Below are positions 23,950 through 32,062 of a DNA stretch of 64,000 bases, piece by piece. The number at the start of each line of letters is the position of its first letter. Position 1 is the stretch's first letter. The stretch is taken from assembly GCF_007655005.1 (NCBI RefSeq), contig NZ_SZVW01000027.1, positions 1-64,000 on the forward strand. Reading direction: 5' to 3'. The notes under the pieces are model-generated. The model did not search any database, had not been told where the DNA came from, and saw only the letters and a list, made by a program, of their open reading frames with translations. The position numbers were made by a program, and so were the translations under genes. Origin of the DNA: Streptomyces tibetensis (GTDB lineage: Bacteria > Actinomycetota > Actinomycetes > Streptomycetales > Streptomycetaceae).

Positions 23950-24236
23950 GGCGCGCCAGCGAATCCCGGCGTCGCCTGGGAACAGAGAGCCGGGCCCTCG
24001 AGGCTTCCTCGCTTCTCCAATTGACCATTCCACTCACACGGGTGGCGCACCGGGCCGACGGCTGATCGCGCCCCTTCGGCTCCCGCACATACCGTGACAT
24101 GGTCAAAGCTGTGTGGCACGTCCGCATCGCCCGGAAGGGCATGTCCTGGCTGGTCGGATGCCGTCGATTGCAACGCCGTCGATTGCATGCGCGGGCTCGT
24201 GGGTTTCTCGATCCGTCCCATCAGCGCTGCGCCTGA
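23950..24236. other. Gene-free stretch with a short 15-bp tandem duplication
   Basis: No coding potential was found. GCCGTCGATTGCA occurs twice (24160-24172 and 24175-24187). The segment occupies the place where the N-terminal part of the GMC oxidoreductase gene would be expected. Confidence 0.4.
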
Positions 24237-24473
24237 TTCCAGACGATGGGGCGTCCCGACGATCCCGCCTCCGTCGTCGACAGCCGGTTCCGGGTCTGCG
24301 GCGTGCAGCGGTTGCGCGTCGTGGACGCCTCCGTCTTCCCCCGGATTCCCGGATGCTTCGTCGCCACTCCGATCTACATGATCAGCGAGAAGGCCAGTGA
24401 CGTGATCCTCGCCGAAGCCCCGCCACCCAGCGTCACAAGCACCGTCGAACCGTCTGCCAGGAGGATCCGATGA
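24237..24473 (+). pseudogene. 3' remnant of a GMC oxidoreductase gene
   Basis: The frame from 24246 encodes the end of a GMC-family flavoprotein: MGRPDDPASVVDSRFRVCGV, QRLRVVDASVFPRIPGCFVA, TPIYMISEKASDVILAE. This corresponds to the conserved FAD-domain C-terminus (VVD...V.G...LRVVDASV.P..P). An in-frame stop at 24234 and unrelated sequence before it show that the first ~450 residues are missing. Its stop overlaps the ATG of the heme peroxidase gene by 4 bp, showing that the two were an operon before truncation. Confidence 0.78.
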
Positions 24474-26320
24474 CTGACAAGCGACCGCCCGCCCGCAACG
24501 CGAGGTCTGGCTACCGACGCACACTGCCCTGGCGTGTCGTCACCGGCGTCTCCGAGTTCCTGGACCGCAGGATCGGCTGGGACAAACTGCCCGTCCCGCT
24601 CGGACTCGGCACCCTGCTCGGGCTGCGGGTGAAGCTGCGGCAGGAGAACCTGCACGACACCAACCGGATCCCCGCGGTGAACGTTCCCGAGCCGGCACCG
24701 GGGAACGGCAGGTCATACCTGGTCAACCGGACGGCCGACGGCAGTTACAACGACCTCGACCAGCCGCGGATGGGCATGGCCGGCACCCGCTTCGGCCGCA
24801 ACATCCCGCTGGAGCAGATCCCTCCGGTCTCGGCCGCGGACGTGCTCTCCTCGCCCGACCCGCGCGTGGTCAGCCGCGAACTGCTCACCCGGGAAGAGTT
24901 CATCCCCGCCGAGACGGTGAACTCCCTCGTGGCGGCCTGGCTGCAGTTCATGGTGCGCGACTGGTTCAGCCATGGCACAAGCCCCGCAGAGCGGCCGTGG
25001 ACCGTCCCTCTACGCGACGACGACCCCTGGCCCGAACGCCCCATGCAGATCATGCGCACCCCCGACGACCCCACACGCGACCCGCAGGCCCCGGCCGGCA
25101 CCCCCGACACGCGCGTCAACGTCTCCTCGCACTGGTGGGACGCCTCCCAGGTATACGGGTCGAGCGAGGAGGAGCAGCGTGCCCTGCGCACCGGGGAAAA
25201 CGGCAAGCTGCGTCTGTGGGGCGACGACGGAACACCCTTCCCGTCCGACCCGGACCGCGACCCCTCGCGGGTGCCCGGCTTCTGGCTGGGGCTCGCGATG
25301 ATGCAGACGCTGTTCGCCAAGGAGCACAACGCCATCTGTGACCACCTCCACACGCAGTACCCCGGCTGGGACGACGAGGAGCTCTTCCAGCGCGCCAGGC
25401 TGGTCAACGCCGCCCTCCTCGCCAAGATCCACACCGTGGAGTGGACCCCGGCAGTCATCAGTCACCCGACCACCGTCACCGCGCTGCGCACCAACTGGTG
25501 GGGGCTCGCCGGCGAGCGCGCGCACAACCTCTTCGGACGGATCAGCAACTCCGAGGTGATCAGCGGCATCCCCGGTGCCGAGACCGACCACTACAGCGTT
25601 CCGTACACGCTCACCGAGGAGTTCGTCGCCGTCTACCGTATGCACCCGTTGGTCCGCGACGACTGGCATCTGCGGGCCGCGGCCGACGACTCGACGCTGC
25701 GGGAGGCCACCTTGCGCGATCTCGCCGGTCCCGAGGTACTGAAGGTCATGGACACCATCCCCATGCATGACCTGCTGTACAGCTTCGGCACGCTGCACCC
25801 GGGCCTGGTCACCATGCACAACTTCCCGAAGTTCCTGCAGGAGTTCGAGCGGCCGGACGGTCACCTGCAGGACCTCGCGGCCACGGACATCCTGCGCAGC
25901 AGGGAACTCGGTGTCCCCCGCTACAACGAGTTCCGCCGACTGCTGCGCCTGAAGCCCGCCGCGAGTTTCGAGGAGCTCACCGACAACCGGGACTGGGCCG
26001 AGCAGATCAAGCGGGTCTACGGGGGCGACATCGAGAAGGTGGACCTGACCGTGGGCCTGTACGCGGAGAAACTCCCCGCCGGATTCGCCTTCAGCGACAC
26101 CGCGTTCCGCATCTTCATCCTCATGGCCTCGCGCCGGCTCAACAGCGATCGGTTCTTCACCGAGTACTACACGCCCGAGGTCTATTCGAAGGCTGGGCTG
26201 CGCTGGATCGACGAAAACACCATGGGGACCGTACTGCTGCGCCACCACCCGGATCTGCGGGCCGCACTGGCCGGAGTGAAGAACGCCTTCTCACCCTGGA
26301 ACGTCGCCGGGCGGGAGTGA
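24470..26320 (+). CDS. Animal-type heme peroxidase, alpha-dioxygenase (PIOX)-like
   Basis: This 616-residue member of the peroxidase-cyclooxygenase superfamily is closest in pattern to fatty-acid alpha-dioxygenases. The distal heme His is in QFMVRDWFSHG (~168). LFAKEHNAICDHL marks the core helix, and the proximal His is in VYRMHPLVRDD (~392). The catalytic-Tyr region is RELGVPRYNEFRRLL (~485), and the C-terminus has the FFTEYYTPEVYSKAGLRW segment. All key residues are present and the gene looks intact. No signal peptide. Such enzymes insert O2 into fatty acids. It overlaps the truncated GMC gene by 4 bp, and a patatin-like start follows, so a lipid-oxidation operon is likely. ATG 24470 follows AGGAGG. 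Confidence 0.9.
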   Translation: MTDKRPPARNARSGYRRTLPWRVVTGVSEFLDRRIGWDKLPVPLGLGTLLGLRVKLRQENLHDTNRIPAVNVPEPAPGNGRSYLVNRTADGSYNDLDQPRMGMAGTRFGRNIPLEQIPPVSAADVLSSPDPRVVSRELLTREEFIPAETVNSLVAAWLQFMVRDWFSHGTSPAERPWTVPLRDDDPWPERPMQIMRTPDDPTRDPQAPAGTPDTRVNVSSHWWDASQVYGSSEEEQRALRTGENGKLRLWGDDGTPFPSDPDRDPSRVPGFWLGLAMMQTLFAKEHNAICDHLHTQYPGWDDEELFQRARLVNAALLAKIHTVEWTPAVISHPTTVTALRTNWWGLAGERAHNLFGRISNSEVISGIPGAETDHYSVPYTLTEEFVAVYRMHPLVRDDWHLRAAADDSTLREATLRDLAGPEVLKVMDTIPMHDLLYSFGTLHPGLVTMHNFPKFLQEFERPDGHLQDLAATDILRSRELGVPRYNEFRRLLRLKPAASFEELTDNRDWAEQIKRVYGGDIEKVDLTVGLYAEKLPAGFAFSDTAFRIFILMASRRLNSDRFFTEYYTPEVYSKAGLRWIDENTMGTVLLRHHPDLRAALAGVKNAFSPWNVAGRE

Positions 26321-26321
26321 G

Positions 26322-26393
26322 GAGGAAGCCGGGACGGCAGAGGGTCTCAGGGCCGACCTCGTCCTGAAGGGCGGCGGGGTTCGTGGCCTCCGG
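26322..26393 (+). pseudogene. 5' remnant of a patatin-like phospholipase gene
   Basis: Right after the peroxidase stop one frame reads LRADLVLKGGGVRGL, the glycine-rich oxyanion motif that opens patatin-like lipases, and then degenerates into unrelated sequence (RGGATDLGDIMG). No start codon is clear, no GxSxG elbow follows, and the DNA soon reaches the GH43 3' end. It is therefore at most a fragment, but it points to a lost third gene of the operon. Confidence 0.4.
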
Positions 26394-26538
26394 GGCGGGG
26401 CCACGGACCTGGGCGACATCATGGGCCCGCCTGGACCTGGCCCAGCTCCCGGACCCTCTGTCGCCCGGCCCGCCCATACTCAGCGAAGGCGTATCCCCAG
26501 GTGGGGCCCATGCGGGGGTGAGCCCGGACAGGCCGCCA

Positions 26539-27933
26539 TCAGGCCCAGGCCGTCACCGGCACGAACGAACTGTCCTGCCGGAACCGGTCCGTTCCGTCGG
26601 AGCGGTCCACACGGAGCTCGTAGGCGTAGTGGCGCAGGTATCGGCCGGGGTAGTTGTACGACTCGAAGCGGACGGAGCCCGAAGCCGTGCCGGCCCGCAG
26701 GACGAACGTGGCGTCCCTGGCGAAGGTGCTCGTGCCGTCGTTCGGGTCGAAGCGGGCGCGGAAGTCCCAGTGGCGCAGGTAGGCGCCGGTCGCGTCCCGG
26801 AAGGAGCAGCCGGTGCCGTCGGCTAGGCCGGCGACGACCGTGAAGGTGGCGGACCGCTTCTCGGCGGTGGTGCTGGAGGCGCTGACCACGGGCAGGTTGA
26901 GCAGCGAGGACTGCTGCTGCCAGTAGCGGCTCGGGTAGTTGACCGAGCGGAAGGAGCGGGTTCCGTTCCGGGCCAGAACCGGGCCGCCCGCGACCGTCTC
27001 CTTGACGACTGTGAAGTGCCGTGCCGTGCCGGAGATCGCGGGCAGGGCGGCCGGGGCCGACCAGGTGGCGAAGGTGTCGTAGCTGTCGCTGTAGTAGTAG
27101 TTCCCGTCGCCGTAGCCGTCGAAGAACATCCGCCAGCCGCCGTTGTCGAGCTGCACCAGGGCCGGGCCCTCGCGGTAGCTGCCCCAGCCCGCCCAGTCAC
27201 CCGTCCGGCGGATGGTGTACGGGCCGGTGAGGTTCGAGGCGGTGGCGTACTCGATGTACTTCGTCGTCTCGTTCTTCGGGAAGGCGTGGTACGTCGAACC
27301 GATCCTCACGATGAACGTGTCGATGTGGTTGGCGCCGATGCCGGAGAGGGCGACCGGCGCGCTCCATGCCGTGAGCGCCGAGTTCGCCGCCCTCAACAGG
27401 TACGGCGTGAAGATCCACTCGTCGTTCGTGGTGGAGCAGGACACGATGACGTTCACGCTGCCGTCGCCGTCGACGAACCACTCCGGCGCCCAGGCGCGGG
27501 AGAGGCCCGCGATCGGCACGGTGTAGTCGTAGAGGAACGTCCAGTTGACGCGGTCCTGGCTGCGGGCGAAGCCGATGGTCGTGCTGGGGTCCTGCCAGGT
27601 GTGCGTCGTGTAGGTGAGGTAGTAGAACCCGTCGCTGTGTCTGATGACACTGGCATCGCGGATCCGGTTCGCGGGCGGGGTGTACGCGGCTGAGCGCAGC
27701 AGCCGGAAGTCTGTGGCGTCGTCCGACTGGTAGACGTCGACCGTGCCGTCGTCGCTGTTGAGGAACGGCACGATGGTGTAGCGGGTGGCCGAGCCGTTCG
27801 GGGGTGCTGCGGCCAGGGCGCCGCCGAGCAGTCCGGGGGATTCGCCGAGCAGGACGGCCGAGGCGGGCAGGGCGGCCAGGGCGCGCAGCAGCGTACGGCG
27901 GGACGCGGCAGCGGGGTGCGGGTGTGGGGTCAC
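26539..27933 (-). CDS. Secreted GH43-like glycosidase with AbfB (CBM42) domain
   Basis: The protein is about 464 residues. The N-terminus has a twin-arginine signal (SRRTLLRALAALPASAVLL). Residues ~45-330 form a five-bladed-propeller GH43-like domain with candidate acidic residues in RIRDASVIRHSDG, GANHIDTFIVRIG and GSYREGPALVQ. The last ~140 residues are an AbfB arabinose-binding module with the usual RSVNYPSRYWQQQ, AYLRHWDFRARFDPNDGT and NYPGRYLRHYAYELRVD blocks. It likely removes arabinofuranose from hemicellulose. GTG 27933 is preferred over the GTG seven codons upstream because AAGGGAGAG lies six bases before it. The 3' end is duplicated at 17487. Confidence 0.88.
   Translation of the reverse strand: MTPHPHPAAASRRTLLRALAALPASAVLLGESPGLLGGALAAAPPNGSATRYTIVPFLNSDDGTVDVYQSDDATDFRLLRSAAYTPPANRIRDASVIRHSDGFYYLTYTTHTWQDPSTTIGFARSQDRVNWTFLYDYTVPIAGLSRAWAPEWFVDGDGSVNVIVSCSTTNDEWIFTPYLLRAANSALTAWSAPVALSGIGANHIDTFIVRIGSTYHAFPKNETTKYIEYATASNLTGPYTIRRTGDWAGWGSYREGPALVQLDNGGWRMFFDGYGDGNYYYSDSYDTFATWSAPAALPAISGTARHFTVVKETVAGGPVLARNGTRSFRSVNYPSRYWQQQSSLLNLPVVSASSTTAEKRSATFTVVAGLADGTGCSFRDATGAYLRHWDFRARFDPNDGTSTFARDATFVLRAGTASGSVRFESYNYPGRYLRHYAYELRVDRSDGTDRFRQDSSFVPVTAWA
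26543..26568. repeat. Right copy of the 26-bp direct repeat (GH43 3' end)
   Basis: These bases encode the last residues of the GH43/AbfB protein and match 17487-17512 with one mismatch, same orientation. The pair brackets the 9-kb peroxidase/protease island. Confidence 0.7.
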
Positions 27934-28173
27934 GGGCGACTCTCCCTTGTACACCGGGTTCGATATACCGGACAGGGTTCGGCAAATCGATCATTCGTGG
28001 GGGCTCAGAAGGTAAGGGCGAGACGGTGGGCGGTCAATGGTTTGAACAGGGGCTGACGCGCCCAGTGAGGAGGAAGCGGCCGCTGGGTGAACATCCACTC
28101 CCGTCGTCGGCATTACACCCCCGGCCGCCGGACGTTACCGTTCGGTAGAGAAGCTGCTTCCGGAGGTGTCCGT

Positions 28174-29601
28174 ATGACGCTCGACCGTTGCGAAGGCCTG
28201 GCGGAGACCGCCCGCGCGCTGGCCGCCGGCGAGGTGACGTCGCGGGTGCTGGTGGAGCGGACGCTGGCGCGCATCGAGGCGACCCAGGGGAGCCTGAACG
28301 CCTTCCGGATCGTCCGCGCCGAGGCCGCGCTCGCGGAAGCCGACGCCGCGGACCGGGAACTGGCCTCGAAAGGCCCACGCAAACCGCTGCTGGGCGTGCC
28401 CGTCGCGGTGAAGGACGACATGGACGTCGCCGGTGAGCCGACCGCGTTCGGCTGCTGCGGCGAGTTCCCTCCGGTCGCCGAGGACGGTGAGGCGGTGCGG
28501 CGGCTGCGCGCGGCCGGAGCCGTGATCGTCGGCAAGACCAACACCTGCGAGTTCGGGCAGTGGCCCTTCACCGAGGGGCCCGCTTTCGGCGCGACCCGCA
28601 ACCCCTGGAGCACCGACCACACGCCCGGCGGTTCCTCGGGCGGCTCGGCCGCCGCGGTCGCCGCCGGTCTGGTGCCCGCCGCGCTCGGCTCGGACGGCGC
28701 GGGTTCGGTGCGCATCCCGGCCGCGTGGACGCATCTGGTCGGCATCAAGCCGCAGCGCGGCCGCGTCTCGACCTGGCCGCGCGGCGAGTCCTTCCAGGGC
28801 ATCACCGTCAACGGCACCCTCGCCCGCACGGTGGCCGACGCGGCCCTGCTGCTGGACGCGGCCGGCGGCAACCACGCACAGGACCCGCACCAGCCCCCGC
28901 ACCTCGACGTGTCCGGGGCCGTCGGCCGCGACCCCGGGCGGTTGCGCATCGCGCTCTCCCTGAAACCGCCCTTCACGGCGGTGCCCGCCCGGCTCCTGCC
29001 GGAGGTGCGCACCCGGGTGGTCGAACTGGCCGAGCGGCTGGCCGCGTTGGGGCACACCGTCGAGGAGGCGGACCCGCCGTACGGGCAGATCGGGCTGACC
29101 TTCGTGCCCCGTGCCACGGCCGGCATCGCCGAGCGCGTGGGCGAGGCGCCCTTCCCGGCGTTGCTGGACCGCCGCACCCTGGGCGCGGCCCGGTTGGGAC
29201 GGCTGCTCGGCGGCGCCCCGCTGCGGGCGGCCCGGCGCGCGGAGAGCGTGCTGCACCGGCGTATCGGCGGGTTCTTCACCTCGTACGACGTCGTCCTCGC
29301 CCCCACGACCGCCGCTCCCCCGCCCCGCATCGGGGCCCTGCTCGAACTCAGCGGGTTCGCCACCGACCGGGCGATGATCGCCGCGTGTCCGTACGCCTGG
29401 CCGTGGAACGTGCTGGGCTGGCCGGGGGTCAACGTGCCCGCCGGTTTCACGCCCGACGGGCTGCCGGTCGGCGCGCAGTTGCTGGGACCGGCGAACAGCG
29501 AGCCGCTCCTCGTACAGGTGGCCGCGCAGTTGGAGGCGGAGCTGCGCTGGTCCGAGAAGTGGCCGTCGCCGCCGGTCACGGCACGTTCCGCTGCCGCCTG
29601 A
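28174..29601 (+). CDS. Amidase signature family protein
   Basis: This 475-residue amidase-signature hydrolase has the Ser-cisSer-Lys triad: Lys in GVPVAVKDDMDVAG, cis-Ser in TPGGSSGGSAAAVAAGL, and the nucleophile in ALGSDGAGSVRIPAAW. The last replaces the usual GSDTGGSIR by GSDGAGSVR, a mild departure that keeps the nucleophile. The C-terminus GVNVPAGFTPDGLPVGAQLL is typical. The start is ATG 28174 with GGAGGTG six bases upstream. It is not a GatA: no gatC or gatB is nearby, and neighbours are a GH43 gene (divergent) and a flotillin operon. The substrate is unknown. Confidence 0.92.
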   Translation: MTLDRCEGLAETARALAAGEVTSRVLVERTLARIEATQGSLNAFRIVRAEAALAEADAADRELASKGPRKPLLGVPVAVKDDMDVAGEPTAFGCCGEFPPVAEDGEAVRRLRAAGAVIVGKTNTCEFGQWPFTEGPAFGATRNPWSTDHTPGGSSGGSAAAVAAGLVPAALGSDGAGSVRIPAAWTHLVGIKPQRGRVSTWPRGESFQGITVNGTLARTVADAALLLDAAGGNHAQDPHQPPHLDVSGAVGRDPGRLRIALSLKPPFTAVPARLLPEVRTRVVELAERLAALGHTVEEADPPYGQIGLTFVPRATAGIAERVGEAPFPALLDRRTLGAARLGRLLGGAPLRAARRAESVLHRRIGGFFTSYDVVLAPTTAAPPPRIGALLELSGFATDRAMIAACPYAWPWNVLGWPGVNVPAGFTPDGLPVGAQLLGPANSEPLLVQVAAQLEAELRWSEKWPSPPVTARSAAA

Positions 29602-29608
29602 GCGACCG

Positions 29609-29614
29609 TACGCT
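29609..29614 (+). promoter_or_regulatory. -10 element of a probable leaderless promoter (small OB-like gene)
   Basis: TACGCT ends six bases before ATG 29621; the intervening GTCCTC is not a ribosome site. Confidence 0.5.
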
Positions 29615-29620
29615 GTCCTC

Positions 29621-29839
29621 ATGGCGGACGCGTCGATGGTCGGGCTCATGGGGCGGGTCACCGGAACGATCGGGCCCGGGCTGGTCGGCGAGGTGATCGT
29701 CCGGGTGCGCGGCGGTGCCGAGCACTTCCTCGCCCACCCCGCCTCCGCGACGGACCGCATCGAGACGGGCACGGTCGTGATGGTGGTCGAGTACCTGCCC
29801 CCGAGGACCGTCTACGTCACGGCGGCGTACGACAGTTGA
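29621..29839 (+). CDS. Small NfeD-like/OB-fold protein, flotillin partner
   Basis: This 72-residue protein has strands GLMGRVTGTIGPGLVGEVIV, VRVRGGAEHFLAHPAS and ETGTVVMVVEYLPPRTVYVT, resembling the C-terminal OB domain of NfeD proteins, which commonly accompany flotillins. It has no membrane segment of its own. The flotillin gene follows 119 bp downstream on the same strand, supporting a functional link. It is probably translated from a leaderless mRNA. Confidence 0.75.
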   Translation: MADASMVGLMGRVTGTIGPGLVGEVIVRVRGGAEHFLAHPASATDRIETGTVVMVVEYLPPRTVYVTAAYDS

Positions 29840-29958
29840 GCCCGCTGCGACGCAGGTGAGAGCCGTACGCGTCAAGCTTCGGCCAAGGATGGGCCGGTGG
29901 CTGTACCCGGGCTCCGCCGAGGAGCACACTCCCCTTCGTTCGGTGCCGAGAGGGCACC

Positions 29959-31443
29959 ATGCAAAGGGGGCGAATGCCGATGGTCGTCGGCGTCGTTGCG
30001 GGGGTGGCGGTTGCCGCCGTCCTCGTTCTGATCGGTCTGTTCAAGCTCATGTGGCGGGTCGCCGAACCCAACGAGGCACTCATCATCTCGGGGTCCAAGC
30101 ACCGCACGGAGGGCATCGAGGAGGGCATGGGCTTCCGTATCGTCACCGGGCGCGGCACGCTGGTGCTGCCCGGGGTGCAGGCGGTGCGCAAGCTCTCGCT
30201 CGACCTGAACGAGACGGAACTCCAGGTGGACTGCGTGACCCACCAGGGCATTCCGCTCAAGGTGCGGGGCGTGGTCATCTTCAAGGTGGGCGACGACTTC
30301 GTGTCGATCGCGAACGCGGCCCGCCGGTTCCTCGACCAGCAGAAGCTGATGTCGGAGCGGGTGCACAACGTCTTCGCCGGTCATCTGCGGTCGATCGTGG
30401 GCGGGTTGACGGTCGAGGACATGATCCGGGACCGGGAGAAGCTCACCGGGCAGACGCGTGCCGCGTGCGGCACCGAGATGGAAAAGCTGGGCCTGATCGT
30501 GGACTCGCTGCAGATCCACGAGATCGAGGACCCGACCGGCTACATCCAGAACCTCGCCATGCCGCACGCGGCGGCCGTGCAGCGCGACGCGCGCATCGCG
30601 CAGGCGGAGGCGAACCGGCTGGCCACCGAGGCCGAGCAGCAGTCGTTCGCCCGGATGGCGGAGGCGACCCGGGACAGCGAGATCCTCCAGGCCGGCTACC
30701 AGGCCGAGCGCGACAAGGCGGCCGCCAAGGCCCGGCAGGCCGGGCCGCTCGCCGAGGCCGGTGCCCGGCAGGAGGTCGTCGTCCAGGAGACGCGGGTCGC
30801 GGAGCTGGAGGCGCACCGGCGCGAGCAGCAACTCCAGGCGGACGTCCGCAAGCCCGCCGACGCGGCGGCCTACGAGACGCGCACCCTGGCCGAAGCCGAC
30901 CGCGACGCGCGGATCTCATCCGCCCAGGCGCAGGCGAAGGAGACGGAGCTGGCGGCTGCCGCCGAGGCGACCCGGGTCAAGACGGCCGCGGGTGCCGAGG
31001 CCGAGGCGACCAAGGCGCGGGGCGAGGCGGCCGCGCAGGCGACCCGGGCCACCGGTGAGGCCGAGGCGGCAGCGGCACAGGCCAGGGGCTTGGCGGAGGC
31101 CGAAGCGGCCAAGGCCAAGGGCCTCGCGGAGGCGGAGGCCATCAAGGCCCGAGCCGCCGCCCTGGCGGAGAACCAGGAGGCCGTCGTCGCCCAGCAACTC
31201 GCCGAGAACTGGCCGGAGATCGTGAAGGCCGGCGCGTCCGCCTTCGGCAACGTGGACAACATGGTGCTGCTCAACGGCGCCGACGGTATGGCCGACATGT
31301 TCGCCAAGGCGCTGACCATGGGCGGCACGGGGCTGGGCCTCGCCCGCCAGTTGCTCGCGTCGATGGACCGCAACGGGCAGGCACCGCAGGGCACCGCGTC
31401 CCTCAACGGGCAGGCCCAGAAGGTGCCGGTGGACGACAAGTGA
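29959..31443 (+). CDS. Flotillin/SPFH domain membrane protein
   Basis: The 494-residue protein has one N-terminal membrane segment (VVAGVAVAAVLVLIGLFKLM), then an SPFH/band 7 domain (MWRVAEPNEALIISG, GIPLKVRGVVIFKVGDDFVS). A long Ala/Glu/Lys-rich coiled coil follows with flotillin EA-type repeats (AEADRDARISSAQAQAKETE, and runs such as AKGLAEAEAIKA). The C-terminal segment has FGNVDNMVLLNGADGM. It scaffolds membrane microdomains. ATG 29959 (GAGAGGG upstream) and ATG 29974 (AGGGGG upstream) are both possible. The 3' end is the first unit of a 65-bp tandem repeat. Confidence 0.93.
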   Translation: MQRGRMPMVVGVVAGVAVAAVLVLIGLFKLMWRVAEPNEALIISGSKHRTEGIEEGMGFRIVTGRGTLVLPGVQAVRKLSLDLNETELQVDCVTHQGIPLKVRGVVIFKVGDDFVSIANAARRFLDQQKLMSERVHNVFAGHLRSIVGGLTVEDMIRDREKLTGQTRAACGTEMEKLGLIVDSLQIHEIEDPTGYIQNLAMPHAAAVQRDARIAQAEANRLATEAEQQSFARMAEATRDSEILQAGYQAERDKAAAKARQAGPLAEAGARQEVVVQETRVAELEAHRREQQLQADVRKPADAAAYETRTLAEADRDARISSAQAQAKETELAAAAEATRVKTAAGAEAEATKARGEAAAQATRATGEAEAAAAQARGLAEAEAAKAKGLAEAEAIKARAAALAENQEAVVAQQLAENWPEIVKAGASAFGNVDNMVLLNGADGMADMFAKALTMGGTGLGLARQLLASMDRNGQAPQGTASLNGQAQKVPVDDK

Positions 31444-31585
31444 CCCGGTCGGCTTCACCCCTGCCCCGTGACGGGCAGACCCGGAAAGTGCCGGTGGACG
31501 ACAAGTGACCCGGGCGGCTTCACCCCTGCCCCCTGACGGGCAGACCCGGAAAGTGCCGTCGGACCCGAAGTGACCCGGGCGGTGT
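31408..31585. repeat. 65-bp tandem repeat, three copies, spanning the flotillin stop codon
   Basis: Units begin at 31408, 31473 and 31538. The first contains the last 11 codons of the flotillin gene plus the stop; the next two repeat that sequence downstream, including decoy endings (GQTRKVPVDDK and GQTRKVPSDPK, each followed by TGA at 31506 and 31571). Because 65 is not a multiple of 3, the copies are not in frame with each other. CTGCCC...GGGCAG hairpins occur at each unit junction and may serve as terminators. Confidence 0.88.
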
Positions 31586-31603
31586 GCTCACGGGGGCAGC
31601 CTC

Positions 31604-31609
31604 TAGGGT
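31604..31609 (+). promoter_or_regulatory. -10 element of a probable leaderless promoter (PemK-like gene)
   Basis: TAGGGT followed by six bases (GCCCCC) and then GTG 31616. Confidence 0.5.
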
Positions 31610-31615
31610 GCCCCC

Positions 31616-32062
31616 GTGACTCCGTTTAGCGATGAGAACGTCCCGGGCCGCCACGGCCCCTCCGCCACCGTCCAGGCCGACCCGCACGAGGTGGGCCCGG
31701 TGCGCACGGAGTACTCCCCCGCGCACGACGGCGACCCGGATCCCGGGGAGATCGTCTGGACGTGGGTGCCCTTCGAGGAGAACGACGGCCGAGGCAAGGA
31801 CCGCCCGGTGCTGGTGGTCGCGCGTGAGGCCGGCGGCACCTTCCTGGCCGTGCAGTTGTCCAGCAAGGAGCATGACGGCGACCGGGAGTGGGTGGGGATC
31901 GGCAGCGGGCCGTGGGACCGGTCGGGCCGGTTCTCCTGGGTTTCCGTGGAGCGGGTGCTGCGCCTGCACGAGGACGGCATGCGCCGGGAGGCCTGCGCCC
32001 TGGACCGCATGCGGTTCAACCGGGTCAGGCGCCGCCTGCAGGAGCGCTACGGCTGGAGCTGA
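31616..32062 (+). CDS. PemK/MazF-like protein without visible antitoxin
   Basis: This 148-residue protein has a disordered N-terminal ~40 residues and then a PemK/MazF-type barrel: PGEIVWTWVPFEENDGRGKD, RPVLVVAREAGGTFLAVQLS, and the strand FSWVSVERVLRLHEDGMRRE. MazF-like toxins cleave mRNA, but no antitoxin gene lies next to it. The N-terminal Pro/Asp-rich extension and solitary position suggest a domesticated member, as is common in Streptomyces. Start GTG 31616 fits a leaderless mRNA. Its 3' end overlaps the convergent macro-domain gene by 38 bp. Confidence 0.8.
   Translation: MTPFSDENVPGRHGPSATVQADPHEVGPVRTEYSPAHDGDPDPGEIVWTWVPFEENDGRGKDRPVLVVAREAGGTFLAVQLSSKEHDGDREWVGIGSGPWDRSGRFSWVSVERVLRLHEDGMRREACALDRMRFNRVRRRLQERYGWS

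Noticed and set aside
31408..31585. A CRISPR-like array
   Set aside because: The units are head-to-tail with no variable spacers.
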